A stretch of DNA of 42,229 nucleotides, taken from positions 5,655 through 47,883 of the forward strand of contig WELB01000077.1 in NCBI GenBank assembly GCA_009602725.1, read 5' to 3'. The stretch comes from Spirogloea muscicola (Eukaryota > Streptophyta > Zygnematophyceae > Spirogloeales > Spirogloeaceae). The position numbers and the translations under genes are program-made. Positions within the stretch are counted from its first letter, which is position 1, and every line of letters begins with the position of its first letter. A model generated the notes under the pieces. The model saw nothing but the letters and a program-made list of their open reading frames with translations. It did not search any database and was not told the DNA's origin. Positions 30,401 through 41,164 of the stretch are shown in pieces.

Positions 30401-33400
30401 GCAATCTCATGTAGCTCTCATCCACTTTGCCATGCCTGACATGCCTGTGTTCCTGCTTGATGACACAACTTCTCTCAGTCACACCCACAATTCAACCAGC
30501 GTACTAGTATCAGCAGCTACAAGCTCCATGGTACTCTAGTCAGTGTCATATTTGTGGTAGCCTTTGTCTCTCTTGGCCACTATATTGAATGCAAGTGTCC
30601 CTTGTGCTTCAGGTTGTTGATCTGATACTGAATGATGGGAGCAAGAGCATGGCTGCTTGGGAGTGGCGGCAAAACCATCAGCTGGCTCTCCGAATACTTG
30701 TGAATCGTAGGCGCTGTCGCCGCAGTCTCTTACGATGCCTAGATATTGCAACCTCCAGCGATGAGGAGGTGAATTGCAAAATCCAGACTGTAAATAAGAT
30801 TCAAATTCTTTGTAACAGTCAGGAGTGGCGATTGAGGGTTGTGCTGCATAATGCCGCGGAAACAGATTGGTACTACCTTTTGTCAGTCCAGTGACATAGT
30901 GTGATGGTCACTCGGTTTCCATCAATCTGTGCAGCGTGAAGCCCATGAACTCCTGGGATTGGTGCTGTACGACTCTGTCCAAAACGTATATCCTTCCTTT
31001 GATCAGCGACGTCACCAACCAGCTCACGATGAGGCCTGGCAGAAGCAGTGCAAGGAGGCCTTTGATCATATCCGATTGGCATTTGGTAACAGCAGGTGAA
31101 CAGCTTTCGGTTGTGCACCTAAGCTTCTTTTACTCAAGCTGACATAGGGCAAGAATCTGTGAGAGATTCTGAGGGGCTCAAATGAGCTGATCCATAAGTT
31201 TGGCTGGCTCCAGGAAGGACTGGAAATGGCCACTCTACCTTGGCAAATTATCTGAGAAACTTGACCACCCATTTGAGGAGTCACTGGCATATTACAAAGA
31301 AGCACGAGACCTGAATCCTCTTGTTGTTGAGCCACTCTATCGCCTGCATGCATCCCGCCTGAAGGCTCTCAACAAAGTCAATGGACACAAGGCATCTACA
31401 TTGAAGGTTGTTATGCTTAACTCATTCTTCTCATTAAAAAGATGAGATCTCATGTGGGCTTCGATGAAGGGTTTAAACTTCAGCAGCCAGTGTGTGGTGC
31501 CAGCGCATTTAATAGGCTTACAATCTGCCGGGTATATAGCCTTACAATTTTCCAGGTACACTTATGCTATGCTTTGACGCAGTTGATCAACCTGTTAAGC
31601 GTTCCGTTTGTCTTCATCTCAGCTTGTGGGTGAGCACTGCTTCCAGCCTGCGACCGTCGAAAATATTGAGCATATCCTTGGGATTGCTGGCAGCACAGTG
31701 ATGAGGAAAGGACACGAGGAAGTTCTGCCTTCAGAACCTCTGCACTCCAGCTTCCCATCTGAAGCAGGTGTAAAGGACGTAGATGTCCATGCTCTGCCAA
31801 GTTGCGATGCCAACAATGGCTCCCCCCGACCAGAGGCAAGGGCAGACAGAGAGAAGCAAGATGTGGGCTCCCAAAGTGGAGATGCCGATCTGAAGACAAG
31901 CAGCAGCAGGAGCGAAGTGTCGGAGATGGGCTCGGCAAGGTGCAACATCAACACCCACATCTCAGGACTCATAGAGCGTGCACAGCCGGAGGAGCTGGAG
32001 AAAATCTGGGCTGCTCTTTTCCAAGACGGCGCGGCAGCCATGCGCGTCTGCCAAGAAGGCGAGCGCAAGCACTTCCACAAGGCGAGGTATGCGCTTGCAA
32101 AGGCGTACATTGGGCGAGGCTTACCGGGAGATGCGAATCTGGCAAAGGAGGAGCTTTCCTTCTGCTTCCGGACCCAGTCCTCCAACCGATTCATCGTCAA
32201 TGTATGGGAAATTGATGAAGCCAGCTGCAAGACACGGTCAGTAAGGATGTTGTCATCGGAGAAGCTTTACTGTGCCCGTCACTGTCGATAATGACTGTGT
32301 ACGACGTGTACACATCTCTTGATGACTCAGTCACTTTTGTGAACTCTGCATGATTTTTCAGCTGCTAATGCACCAAAGTTGAGTAGCTTGTGCAATTGCC
32401 TGTTGCCATGCAGGATCGTCTCGTCATCTTTAATGTGTCCTTCTTGATGCGTGTATCTCCGTGGATCCAGAAACTGATGTTGAGCGCATGCATGACTTTG
32501 CAAATCAGGCATAAGAAGGTCATGCTTGGAATAGGCCTCCCCGAAAGCTCCCGGAAATTTGTGACGTGTGTCCGCAAATATCTCCTGCTATATCTCTTCC
32601 TCTGTCAGGAGACCAACGATCTCTCCACACTTGAGAAAGCTGCAGGCCACCTCAAGTCAAACCCGAAGGTGCTTGCTCACTTCTCAGCTAGAGCCTATAG
32701 AAACCCACAACCTCTTGATGCCCATCAAGCTTAATTGACGGCCTTCATTAACATCAAGGAACTTGCGAGGCAATTGTTGAGAATCTCTAGGGCTCAACTT
32801 CATCCATCCCTCCTTGCAAGTACTTCATAAATTATACATTTGACTTTCATGTGGATGCTTATCTACGTGTATTGCGGCAAAGTGCAGTTTGTGAAGTGCC
32901 TGGCAGACATTGGGGAGGTGGCCCTTGGTTACTACATCCTGGTCCTTGCGCAAGCCGTCACTTTGGGCGCGGGGCTGGCGACTGAGGAAGGGCAGGAGTG
33001 CTTCAGCCACGAGCAGCTGCTGGAGAAGCTCTTCAGCCTCTACCTCGAGCAGGGTGCTGGGCGGGCCTGGTCCGAGGGCCTGCAGCGGCACCTCCGTGAG
33101 GCAGGTGTTAGTGACCGTCCTGAGGTGTCTGAAGAAGCCATTTATGGGTGAGCTGCATGACGCCATGCTCAGGGTTGTGCTACATCACCAGTCAATTTAC
33201 ATTCATCAGAGCTTCAATGTAATGATTGGAGTGGTGGCAGCAAGATGGGCAGGAATGTTAAATCTGGCAAGTACTGTGATTGATTTCATGGGTCTGAGAC
33301 AACATGATCGTCAGCAGGCATTTCAGATAGATTGCATCAAGTAAATCTTTCTGCATGTCCCTTCTGTAAAGCCATTGAGATGACTCTGCAGGCATCTCCA

Positions 33401-35318
33401 TGGCTACTTGGACGCCTTGGAAGCAAGAGAGGACCTGGCAGGCCTTGAGGCCGCCAACGAGAAGCTCCGGCGGCGGTTCCGCAGGCCCCGCCTCAGTGGA
33501 CACAGGGTGGTGGCCATCTGCCACCATGCATGGACCGCGTGGAGCAATGTTCTTCTGGCAGCCTGCCGGCGGCAGCTGGCTCTCCAAGAAGCAACGGCTG
33601 CAGATACATTGCCGTCGCAGAGCTCGCCCGTGGCTCCTGACTCCGTGGTCGCTCCCGACTCCACCGTCGTCCCCGACACAGAGGACGAGAAGTGTCTGAT
33701 GCAAGCAAGCGTTGATGCAGCTGGCAATGCTCCGCCGACAGGACCGCTGTCTGCACAAAGTCAATCGCCGGTCGAAGAAGGCGGCCAGACGACCCAACAA
33801 ATGGAGGAGTTCAAGGTCAAGGCAATGTCGCTCATGAACTCCGCGCAACTGCTGCACAAGACATCCATTTGTTGGCCTCTCCCAGGCACCCCCCTCAACT
33901 CTAGGTCGACACCTCAAACCCCAAATCTTGAGTCGGCCTCGTATGCAGAGGGGCCCGGCAGCAATGGAGCTGCAGAGCCGGCTGGATGCAGAGTGCAGAG
34001 CAAGTCTTGTTCGCCTGAGGACGTCTTGCAGCTGGCTTGTCGAGTGGCCCTTGGCCCTGAGGAGGGCCCAAAAGCTGCGGCGCTATCTCTTGAGGAAGTG
34101 GCCAAGGTACACCTTCAACCTTAAAGGCAGAGCATGTTAACTTGTGCAGGACTATGTACTTGCCATCAAAGTCATTCGAAGGCAAATGGCTGCGACTGGA
34201 AAGACTTTGTCAATTATGCAGCAAGTTGCTGAAGGCAAGGATGGAATCTTACTGAATGGCCATGGTATTGTGCTGAGCAGCTACGGAAGGCGAGACCGCT
34301 GCCGCAGGGGCCCCCTGGTCAGGCTTCCCCGCTTATACATGTGGCTGTCTTGTTCTCAAGCATACTTGCTGTTGTCATATCAATCCTCTCGACCTGACAG
34401 TGCTGCCAATAGACTGTGTAGATCGCTTGTCAGGGTATGACAAGGGTTGTGTCTTGCATGCCAGCGGCAGCAGTGGAGGAGGAGTTGCCAGAGGAGGCGC
34501 CCAGAGAGCCTGTCGTCGTTAGCAAGCTTCCAAATACGAAGGCCACCAAACGCAAGCAGGAGGCGCTGGGTGCCGGCAGCCAAGTGGCACAACCTCTGTC
34601 GCAACACCTGAATCCCACGCAGCCTGTCGGCGTGAGAGCGGCCCTGTCGCCAGAGGCGCTGGAAGAGAGGAAGCGAAGGCGTCGTGAGAGGAAGGAGCTA
34701 AAGGAGAGGAGAGAGGCACAAGAAAGTGAGGAGAGGGCCAAGCGGCAGCGAGAGAGCGGGGAGGAGCCTGCGACGACGTCGAGGGGCGAGGCCTCATGCG
34801 GGCCGGTCGCAGTGCCGGAGCCGGAGAAACCCGCCAAGAAGCCGCTACTGGAAACCTCGCCAGTGGCGCCAGAACGAGGCGGGGATTCGCAGGAGGCGGG
34901 CGCGGGCCTGCACCGTGCTCGGGCTGTGCTGGAGAGCGTCAACAACCTCGGCCAGCCGTGGGTGCTGGCATTGAAGGCCAGCGCTGACGACAGCTTCCGG
35001 GACTCCTCCGAGGACTTCCTCCCTGACTCTGAGCCACACCCGTCGCTCGACAGCTCTGCATGCTTGTTGTACCACCCGGAACGCACTTCCGGCAGCATGC
35101 AGGTCCTCGACAGCCCTGCCGGCAAGGCTGCGCAGCCTGCTGCCGCAGGGGGCCTCACCAGCAAGGTCAAGATGAAGGCCCGGGCACGCGCACTGCAGAG
35201 CGGTCCTCAAGACAGCGCGCAGGTTGCACTAGATCAAATGGATGCCAGTAGTGCTGTGCCCCAGCACGAAGCTGCAGAGCTTGTTCTCCAGCCTGACTGG
35301 GGCCTGGAACCATGCTGA
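24493..35318 (+). CDS. HIR histone-chaperone subunit, CABIN1/HIR3-like TPR protein
   Basis: Nuclear scaffold of the HIRA/HIR complex (replication-independent H3.3 deposition), CABIN1/plant 'calcineurin-binding protein 1' type. Exons: 24493-24597, 24816-24935, 25258-25298, 25586-25815, 26045-28137, 28364-28546, 28991-29455, 29784-30167, 30613-30768, 30935-31095, 31214-31406, 31623-32236, 32509-32668, 32888-33147, 33392-34106, then tentatively 34150-34224 and 34434-35318; phases agree through 34106 (1,960 codons). Family landmarks: SIAAINDEG and WQPLGPTKEAQ at the start; FLACKNLADLL, AVEWYLQAVAID and ARRAFEQGLLCSP (TPRs); LAEVLAAIGDEAACL; LILNDGSKSMAAWEWRQN; LVLYDSVQNVYPSFDQRR; WPLYLGKLSEKL..PLYRLHASRLKAL. 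A highly charged Glu/Arg insert sits at about 26,840-26,990 and a Lys/Arg-rich then acidic C-terminus follows 34,500. An in-frame ATG also exists at 24,355, but family proteins begin near the later one. Confidence 0.88.
29641..29676. repeat. Poly-C tract with undetermined base
   Basis: A run of C interrupted by one T and one N (29,655) within an intron of the HIR3-like gene. It is probably a length-variable homopolymer whose true size is unknown in this assembly. Confidence 0.85.
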
Positions 35319-35320
35319 AT

Positions 35321-35325
35321 TGTAA
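35321..35325 (+). terminator. TGTAA polyadenylation-type signal
   Basis: TGTAA, the common green-algal poly(A) signal, begins three bases after the TGA of the HIR3-like gene. If used, the 3' UTR would be only a few tens of bases. Confidence 0.5.
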
Positions 35326-36189
35326 ATACTTTCAACACTTGACCCCTCAAATTCGAGTTTTGATAGGCTGCAGTTGCTTCATCTTTGCATTGATGGGGCA
35401 TGCATGCAGAAGTGAACAACACAACTGAATCTCCACGCAGTGAAACCCCTTCTACTCAGTCGCAGGCAGGCTGCTTGATATGTGTGCGGGTAGCTCAGAG
35501 AGCACCGAGGGGTCATCAAATAAGTATGTCGGTGGTCGAGACACTACCTGCCTAGACAGCCTCTCACAATGGGCAAGAGCATAGTTGCAGCATCTTCCCA
35601 GATTGGCTGATGGCAAGCTAGTTGACGGACTTGCAAGGTATAGAGAGAGCAAGCCCTTCAGTCTTCTGGTGTATGCCTGATGCCAGCCTTTGGCCAACAT
35701 CAAAGGGATGTGAATGTGAACTGATGCAAAGCTAGGTCACACTGCCATAATGAATGAATGCTATGTAGACTACCCAAAATTGACACTGCTTCCGCAGGTG
35801 GACGAATCAAGAATAAGCACAATAGGTGCTTACATGTGCGGTTGGCCAGTAAGCATCATACATGCAAGCACACCATGCACGCAAACACAGCCATGCTCAC
35901 GCTAGAATCCTGCATATTTGTCCACAAAGTGGGTGTCAAATGGTCGAAAGGACGTGCTCAATCAGGCAGTATGGCAGAACAGGATGGTAGGTGAACATCA
36001 TGGTTGGAGGTGAAAGACTCCACAGATGCGCTTCAGGCACATGCACGTCCACGTCCTTCTATGCGAAGTATATGAGTCTTGAATTCATGAGATGCTGTGA
36101 CTTCTGACCAGGTGTTGAAGGAATGAATGTCTCACAAGAAGAGCCTGCCAAACTGCTGTGGAAATAGAGGTTCCTCCTAGCGTCGTCCA
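35326..36189. other. Region between convergent HIR3-like and ThrE genes
   Basis: No gene is supported. A minus-strand frame at 35,452-35,703 has no recognisable motif and no clear start. The 3' UTR of the exporter gene should be here. Confidence 0.4.
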
Positions 36190-38842
36190 TCAGATGGCCA
36201 TGTGCTCCTCATCGTCACTGTCCGATACCTCCTCGTCCTTCTCCAGGTCCTCTGCAAGCGTGGTGCTCGTATTGGCCTCCTTGCCATTTCCAAAGTACGT
36301 CTGGGGCATGATCAACTTCGCCATCAGCAGGCCAATGGTGATGCTCAGACCGACCACCATCATGTCAAAAACGAAGCCCATGCCAGAGAGCACGTCTTTC
36401 TCCAGCATCGCTGCCACGCCCTGTACGCCGATGCCGCCCGGCACCAGCAGGAGAATGCCCGAGAGCACCATGGATAGCGGCAGATGCCCTGTCCACTGCG
36501 AATACAGAGTGGCTGCAGGCCAACGACATTGCCACCAAAAGAGCGTCTCAATGACTTTGTAGGTGTTAACCTTTTATGTCATGCAAGATCAAACAAGGTA
36601 CTTGGCAGAGTCTGTCAGTGACTGCATTGGCTGGACTCAAAGCAATTAGAGTTTTACAGCATAATGCCCTCAGCCAAGCAAAGGAGCAATAATAGGAAAA
36701 TTATGAGATTTAGCTGCCCATCAGACCTGACAGACTTATATAAGGTCAGAATAATCACCATTGCAAGGCCAGGTTTCTCAACAAAGGAGTCTGTGGTGCT
36801 ACTCTAGAGGTATGGTCTGGTAGTGATATACATGTCAGGATTTGCAGCAGGGTGCACCTGATAGGCCGACTGCAAATGCCGCCATGACCGATGAAGCATC
36901 GGAACCAAATTTGCTGGTCAACTCTGAGACAATGTAGCCCACAAGGGCTGACAGTGTCATTCCGGGCCACTGATTAAGCCTCGCTCTCAGCAGTACATTG
37001 GAAGAAATTGCATATCCAGTGAACCTGGCCGTGTCCACGGGCCAATGTCAGAAGACGACAGGCACCCTTGTGGGGCAGATTTTTGCAAAGGTGATGAGCT
37101 GATTACGCACGTCGGTGACGAGAGCGCCCAGCATTCGACAATCCAGAGCAGATGCAAGTGCAGATGTCAGAAGAATTAGCAGCAGGGTCTGTTCAAGGAA
37201 ATGATGGAGTGTGTATCAAGGGTCTATGCAGTAACTGTCAGTAAAGGAAAGGAGCTACAGAACGACATAAGAGACCTACCAGAAAAGATTCCACCAATAT
37301 GGAAGGTCGGGGGACGAACATGTCTTCTTGATGTCGTGGTGAGCCCACCACACGAGGTTTTCCCCAATAGCCAGCCCAAAGCCGAGCTGGAGCGCGCTAA
37401 AGAGGGCGTACATGAGGTGCGCGGTGCCCGTAACATGGGCCTTGGCAACCAGCTCGCTTACCCCAACGGTCAGGGAGAGGCCTATGGTGAGAATCCAAAG
37501 AAATTGCCAGAAAAAATCAGCACAATAATACACAACTGTGTGATGCTCCCACCTCTGCCACCTAGGACCATAGAAAGGTCGCTAATGGCAGCATTCACTC
37601 AGCATCTGACAGGAGTGTGGTGGATATGGGGGCAGGCAAGAGTACTCGGTAGCATCGGTCCCAGCGGGCGAAATTATCAGATATCTGTGACAGTCTCGGA
37701 GCTTTTGCAAGTTTAATATTCTCAATTCAGGGCTGTACTATCGTAGATTCGGAATGCAGGGCTGGCGTGCGGGTTTGTTGGACCTGGCAGGAGCCACACC
37801 AGGGATGACAAGGCCATTGCAAAGTAGCAGGTATCCAGTTGTGGGATGTGTACAGTGATGAGCCGGGCGGTGAAGGACACAACAAAGGCAGATGTGAATT
37901 CGATGACGCTGCTGAAAAGTGCGGACTTCAGTGCTATCATGTCTAGCAAGCCAATGACCAGACCAAAGATGCCGGCCACCACCGCGTCCCACAGGTTGCC
38001 TGCAGCAAAGTGCGGCCTGTCACATTTCAGTGATGTATGACCTTCAGAAGATAATAATGGACTCGTTCAACTGCGGTAATGATTCACAAATCCTAGTCAT
38101 TGCCGAAAGCTCCACGTCCTTCGCAGATTACAGCAGGTCGAATGATCAAGGCAAGGGACCTTTGAAGAACATGACGGCAGCGGTGAGCGACGAGACGGCG
38201 AAGCTGGCGAGGCGCCACCACATGCCAAATTCGAGCGTCGATGTGGCAATGGCCTTGAGGCGCCAGTAGGCAAGTACGAGCGGTGTGTCCTCATCGCCAA
38301 CATTGTTCGCGAGCTCATCCACGTACCCCAGCTTGTCCACATCGAGATCGCCGACCACCGACAACAGGTGCGTCTCCTGCCTGGCACAAAGCATCACAGA
38401 ATTGGTCAATTCGCAGGGAGAATCTCACAGGGGCAATGTCACACCTGTACGCTACGTCTTGGCGTCTCATCGAGAAGCTATTAAGAGTGCGTGGCCACTG
38501 CGCAGACAGCGATTCCAATCATTCTGCTAGAGAAGGCTGCATTGCGCCTGGCCAATGTATCTGAGCCAGGTGGACCAGTGCTCCCGGTGCCTACTGTGCA
38601 GGGATGCCGTCGTCGGGGATGAAGGCGATAAGGATGAGCGTTGGGAACACCGCGACATTGGTGGAGATCCCGATGCGGTCCGCAGCCTTCTCCACGAGGA
38701 ACTCGGTGCGCGGCGCGCTGCTGCCGTACGAGTGCAGCGCGATGGCCAGCCGCAGCAGGAACTTGCGGCGCAGCGCCGTGCTGCCCCGCAGGCCCTTCTT
38801 CGAGTGCCCCATCCGGCTCACTGCACAGCGAGTGAGCGGCAT
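36190..38842 (-). CDS. Threonine/serine exporter (ThrE)-family membrane protein
   Basis: Predicted polytopic transporter of the ThrE family (bacterial threonine/serine exporters; fungal Prm10-like relatives); the substrate in algae is not known from sequence. Minus-strand exons: 38842-38595, 38380-38160, 37999-37784, 37481-37280, 37024-36858, 36512-36190, joining in phase to about 458 aa. The N-terminal soluble part reads FLLRLAIALHSYGSSAPRTE and GISTNVAVFPTLILIAF, typical of the ThrE domain. Then follow membrane segments: LASFAVSSLTAAVMFF, VAGIFGLVIGLLDMIAL, ALSSLVWLLPG, LFSALQLGFGLAIGENLVWW, NVLLRARLNQWPGMTLSALV, LSGILLLVPGGIGVQGV and FDMMVVGLSITIGLLMAKLI. The C-terminus is acidic (EEVSDSDDEEH). 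The ATG at 38,842 is the best visible start, but an AG just before codon SRMGHSKKG leaves an upstream exon possible. Confidence 0.85.
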
Positions 38843-38871
38843 TTGATTGCGACCATTTCCTTTTCTGTTCT

Positions 38872-39049
38872 AGGATCTGGAGCACATTTGTTGGCTGCGT
38901 AGCCAGTGTGATCAGCTACTTTTGCCACTCGAGGCTCAAATCGCGGCCCCTTCTCTACTTAAGGATCTGAAGCACACATGATGCATTAGTTGGCTGTGCA
39001 GCCAGTGTAATCAGCTGATTTTACGACTCGAGGCTCAAATCCCGGCCCC
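38872..39049 (+). repeat. Two tandem copies of a ~90-bp repeat
   Basis: Unit 1 starts at 38,872 and unit 2 at 38,962. Both begin aggatctg.agcaca, contain ttggctg.g.agccagtgt and atcagct, and end actcgaggctcaaatc.cggcccc. The last part resembles a pol III B box (GGTTCRANTCC) with a mismatch. The pair lies directly upstream of the ThrE start codon. Confidence 0.7.
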
Positions 39050-39099
39050 GCTGCGCTCAGTGGCGGCGGTCGCGGCGCCAAAGCCGATGATCTAAATCA

Positions 39100-39430
39100 T
39101 ATCGATAGCCATAAGGCGCGAGACGGGCCAGGGTAAAGGGAGAGTGGGGCGCACGGATCTCCTTCTCGGTGAGCGAGATGAGGCGGCCGCCGGAGGCGCG
39201 GCGCNCTAAGGCGCCGCGCCTGCCGCCGGCGGTTGCGGCGGCGGCGGCGGCCGGGGGAGGCCCGGGGCGGACTTATCGGGGCTTTTGGTTTGGATGCCGG
39301 CCAGGGACGGTGGTGGGGCTCCTCCCCGTTAGCGAGAAAATCAAAACCGCGGGGAAATGCCACTTGGCGCAGGGCCCCGCGCCGACTGGCGTGGGCAGCG
39401 GACCTCGAGCTGCCGGCCACTGGCACAGCC
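39100..39430. other. GC-rich block with undetermined base
   Basis: It contains ggcggc triplet runs (39,218-39,255) and an N at 39,205, as in the block at 23.2-24.3 kb. No gene is recognised. The block abuts a truncated retroelement at about 39,460. Confidence 0.45.
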
Positions 39431-39772
39431 ATGGCCTCCCCATGGTGCCGCCTTGCCCAGTGCGATCAGCTCCTGCCAGCGGCAGTCGACATCTTTGGCT
39501 GTCTGGGGTCTTCGTTCCACACACTGCTCCAGAATATTGCCAATTTAGGCTACACACGTCGTGCAGATGTGTTTCCGGCTGAGATGGGCTTGCCAGCTGC
39601 ATATGTGTCGTTCTTGCGACGACGAGTATCGGCCTGTTTGCGGCGTGCTCAGGCTAATACTTTGCACCAGAAAGCTGGGCGAGCTCTAGTTGGTGACAGA
39701 AGGGCTTCATATCTGACATCTAGTATTCAGGCATCGATCGGTGACCTTTATGTTTTGACCCGTGGTTACTGA
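39431..39772 (+). pseudogene. Family A retroelement C-terminus with captured start codon
   Basis: The sequence from about 39,466 matches 157-463: QLLPAAVDIFGCLGSSFHTL, NIANLGYTRRADVFPAEMGL, RRRVSACLRRAQANTLHQ, SSIQASIGDLYVLTRGY and TGA at 39,770-39,772. Unlike the left copy it has no internal stop. Upstream GC-rich DNA supplies an in-frame ATG (gccATGgcc at 39,431), giving a 113-residue open frame. The RT, the zinc knuckle and the nuclease core are absent, so this is a truncated insertion whose frame is open by chance or is under some use. Confidence 0.55.
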
Positions 39773-39837
39773 GCGGGTCAATTTGCTGAAGGTTATGTAG
39801 GTCTAGAGATGTGCTTGCCTTTGTACTTGGCTATTGG

Positions 39838-40004
39838 CCCTCGTGTACCGCATGGGCGTGGCCATCTCGCTGCAGAGGTCTATGGCTCGCGCGCTGCACA
39901 TGCGTGCTGGCCGAGCCCTCGCTGCTGCCTCTGGCTGTGGCCAGGGGACCCACTTCCAGGAGCCTAGCATCTCTGATCTGCGGCTGCTTAGCAGGGGTTA
40001 CTGA
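39838..40004 (+). pseudogene. Family B retroelement C-terminus joined to a family A tail
   Basis: Reads VYRMGVAISLQRSMARALHM, RAGRALAAASGCGQGTHFQE and SISDLRLLSRGY with TGA at 40,002-40,004. It begins inside the 3' tail of the family A copy (after 'cttggctattggccc'), so two truncated elements are joined head-to-tail with no spacer. Confidence 0.6.
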
Positions 40005-40085
40005 GTGATTCGTAGCTGCTTTCTTTCTTCATGTGCTTGTTTCTCCTAGCGCTCCCCCTGGCACCCTACTCGTACTTTGTTCATT

Positions 40086-40310
40086 CTTTTTGGGCTGGCT
40101 TTTCCAGCCCCGATCCTCAATGGGCGAGCACTTTCTTCGTTTGTTGCAAATACACAAAATGCCTCGCCCCTCCATCCAAGAAGTGGCTCTCCAAAATGGG
40201 GGCAAGGGCTGTGATCCCGGCCCCTTCAGATTATGCTCATTCGTTATTCTGTGCTGGCCTTTTTTGGGCTGGCATTGCCAGCCCCTCTTCTCTATGGGCG
40301 AGCACTTCTC
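40086..40310 (+). repeat. Two hairpin tail repeats, type B
   Basis: Units at about 40,086-40,138 (gggctggcttttccagccc, perfect seven-pair stem, then cgatcctcaatgggcgagcac) and 40,262-40,310 (gggctggcattgccagccc, then ctcttctctatgggcgagcac). The first follows a family B stop by about 85 bp, the same arrangement as at 1.85 kb. Confidence 0.65.
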
Positions 40311-40351
40311 TCCCAGCCACCGCCTCTCCTGGAAGAGTCTTTCTTCTAATA

Positions 40352-40470
40352 AAGAGAGAAGGCGCGCGGGGCGCATGAAATGAAAGGGAGGCCAATTCAA
40401 GCCAATACATTGTTCAGGCAGAATCTAGTGCAAAGTAAACAAGGCTACATAATATGGAGACCTAAACAAT
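40352..40470 (-). repeat. 115-bp tail block, inverted
   Basis: gcgcgcggggcgcatgaaat ... caatacattgttcaggcag ... aatatggagacctaaac is the reverse complement of the block at 2,070-2,185, with only a few differences visible. Confidence 0.65.
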
Positions 40471-40506
40471 GAAAAGCAGGCCAAACCAAGCCAGTGAATG
40501 TTCGTA

Positions 40507-40770
40507 AAAGAGAAGTGGCTCTCCCAATGGGGCAAGGGCTGTGATAAGCCAGCCCGAACAAAGAATTGACAAGGTTCGACAGGGCCAAACTACGAAGGGG
40601 CCAAAAGCGCTATCTCAGAACTGGGATTAGGATGAATCTCTGAGTAACTACGAGTGATGAGCCGCGAATCCGAAGGACTAGCTGCCGGGAAGCAATCAAA
40701 CGAATGTGGCTCTCCCAATGGGGGCAAGGGCTGTGAAAAGCCAGCCCGAACAGAATTGACAAAGGTTCAA
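40507..40770 (-). repeat. Hairpin tail repeats and a C-terminal fragment, inverted
   Basis: Two type A units (about 40,507-40,570 and 40,706-40,765) flank a minus-strand fragment at 40,640-40,700 reading CFPAASPSD..ITRSY. The units share 'ctcccaatggggcaagggctgtgataagccagccc' closely, with a copy-to-copy spacing of about 200 bp, suggesting duplication of a tail-plus-fragment unit. Confidence 0.5.
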
Positions 40771-40831
40771 AGGGGCCAAATGACGGAGGAGCCTAAAAGC
40801 GCTATGTCAGAACGGGTGTAGGATGGAACAC

Positions 40832-41158
40832 TCAGTAGCTACGAGTGAGGAGCCTCGAATCTGGCAGACTAGCGGCCGGAAAACAATCCCCCTGACGAAA
40901 GCCAGAGGCTGCAGCAAGAGCACGGCCAGCACGCAGATGCAAGGCGTGGGCCATGGACCGCTGGAGGGACATTGGAAGACACATGCGATTAACCTGGGCC
41001 CACGAGCCAGCGGCGTTGAAGTCAGCCGGCTCATCTCGCCTGCGGGACACAGCGCGTCGCGCAAGCCTGGCTAGCAGGTCGAGCCACTGGGACCCAAGAG
41101 CCCCGTGCACATCCACGGCCAGGGGTATGAACTCGTTTCCAGCCGGGTGGTCAAGCAA
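40832..41158 (-). pseudogene. Longest intact family B C-terminal frame, inverted
   Basis: A single open minus-strand frame reads PAGNEFIPLAVDVHGALGSQ, LDLLARLARRAVSRRRDEPA, NRMCLPMSLQRSMAHALHL, RAGRALAAASGFRQGDCFPA and SLPDSRLLTRSY. It corresponds to the part after the KxxKY of the nuclease domain. The N-terminal end is truncated and there is no RT. Confidence 0.6.
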
Positions 41159-41164
41159 TCCAAC

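Noticed and set aside
35452-35703. Small minus-strand gene between HIR3-like and ThrE genes
   Set aside because: No motif, no convincing start and no neighbour support; likely chance.
37040-37200. Hydrophobic minus-strand stretch (TLLLILLTSALAS) as an extra ThrE exon
   Set aside because: Its phase would create a stop codon with the preceding exon, while joining 37280 directly to 37024 keeps the frame and fits the family pattern (LLRARLNQWPGM).
38872-39049. CRISPR-like array
   Set aside because: Only two long units that are similar throughout, with no spacers; eukaryotic tandem duplication fits better.
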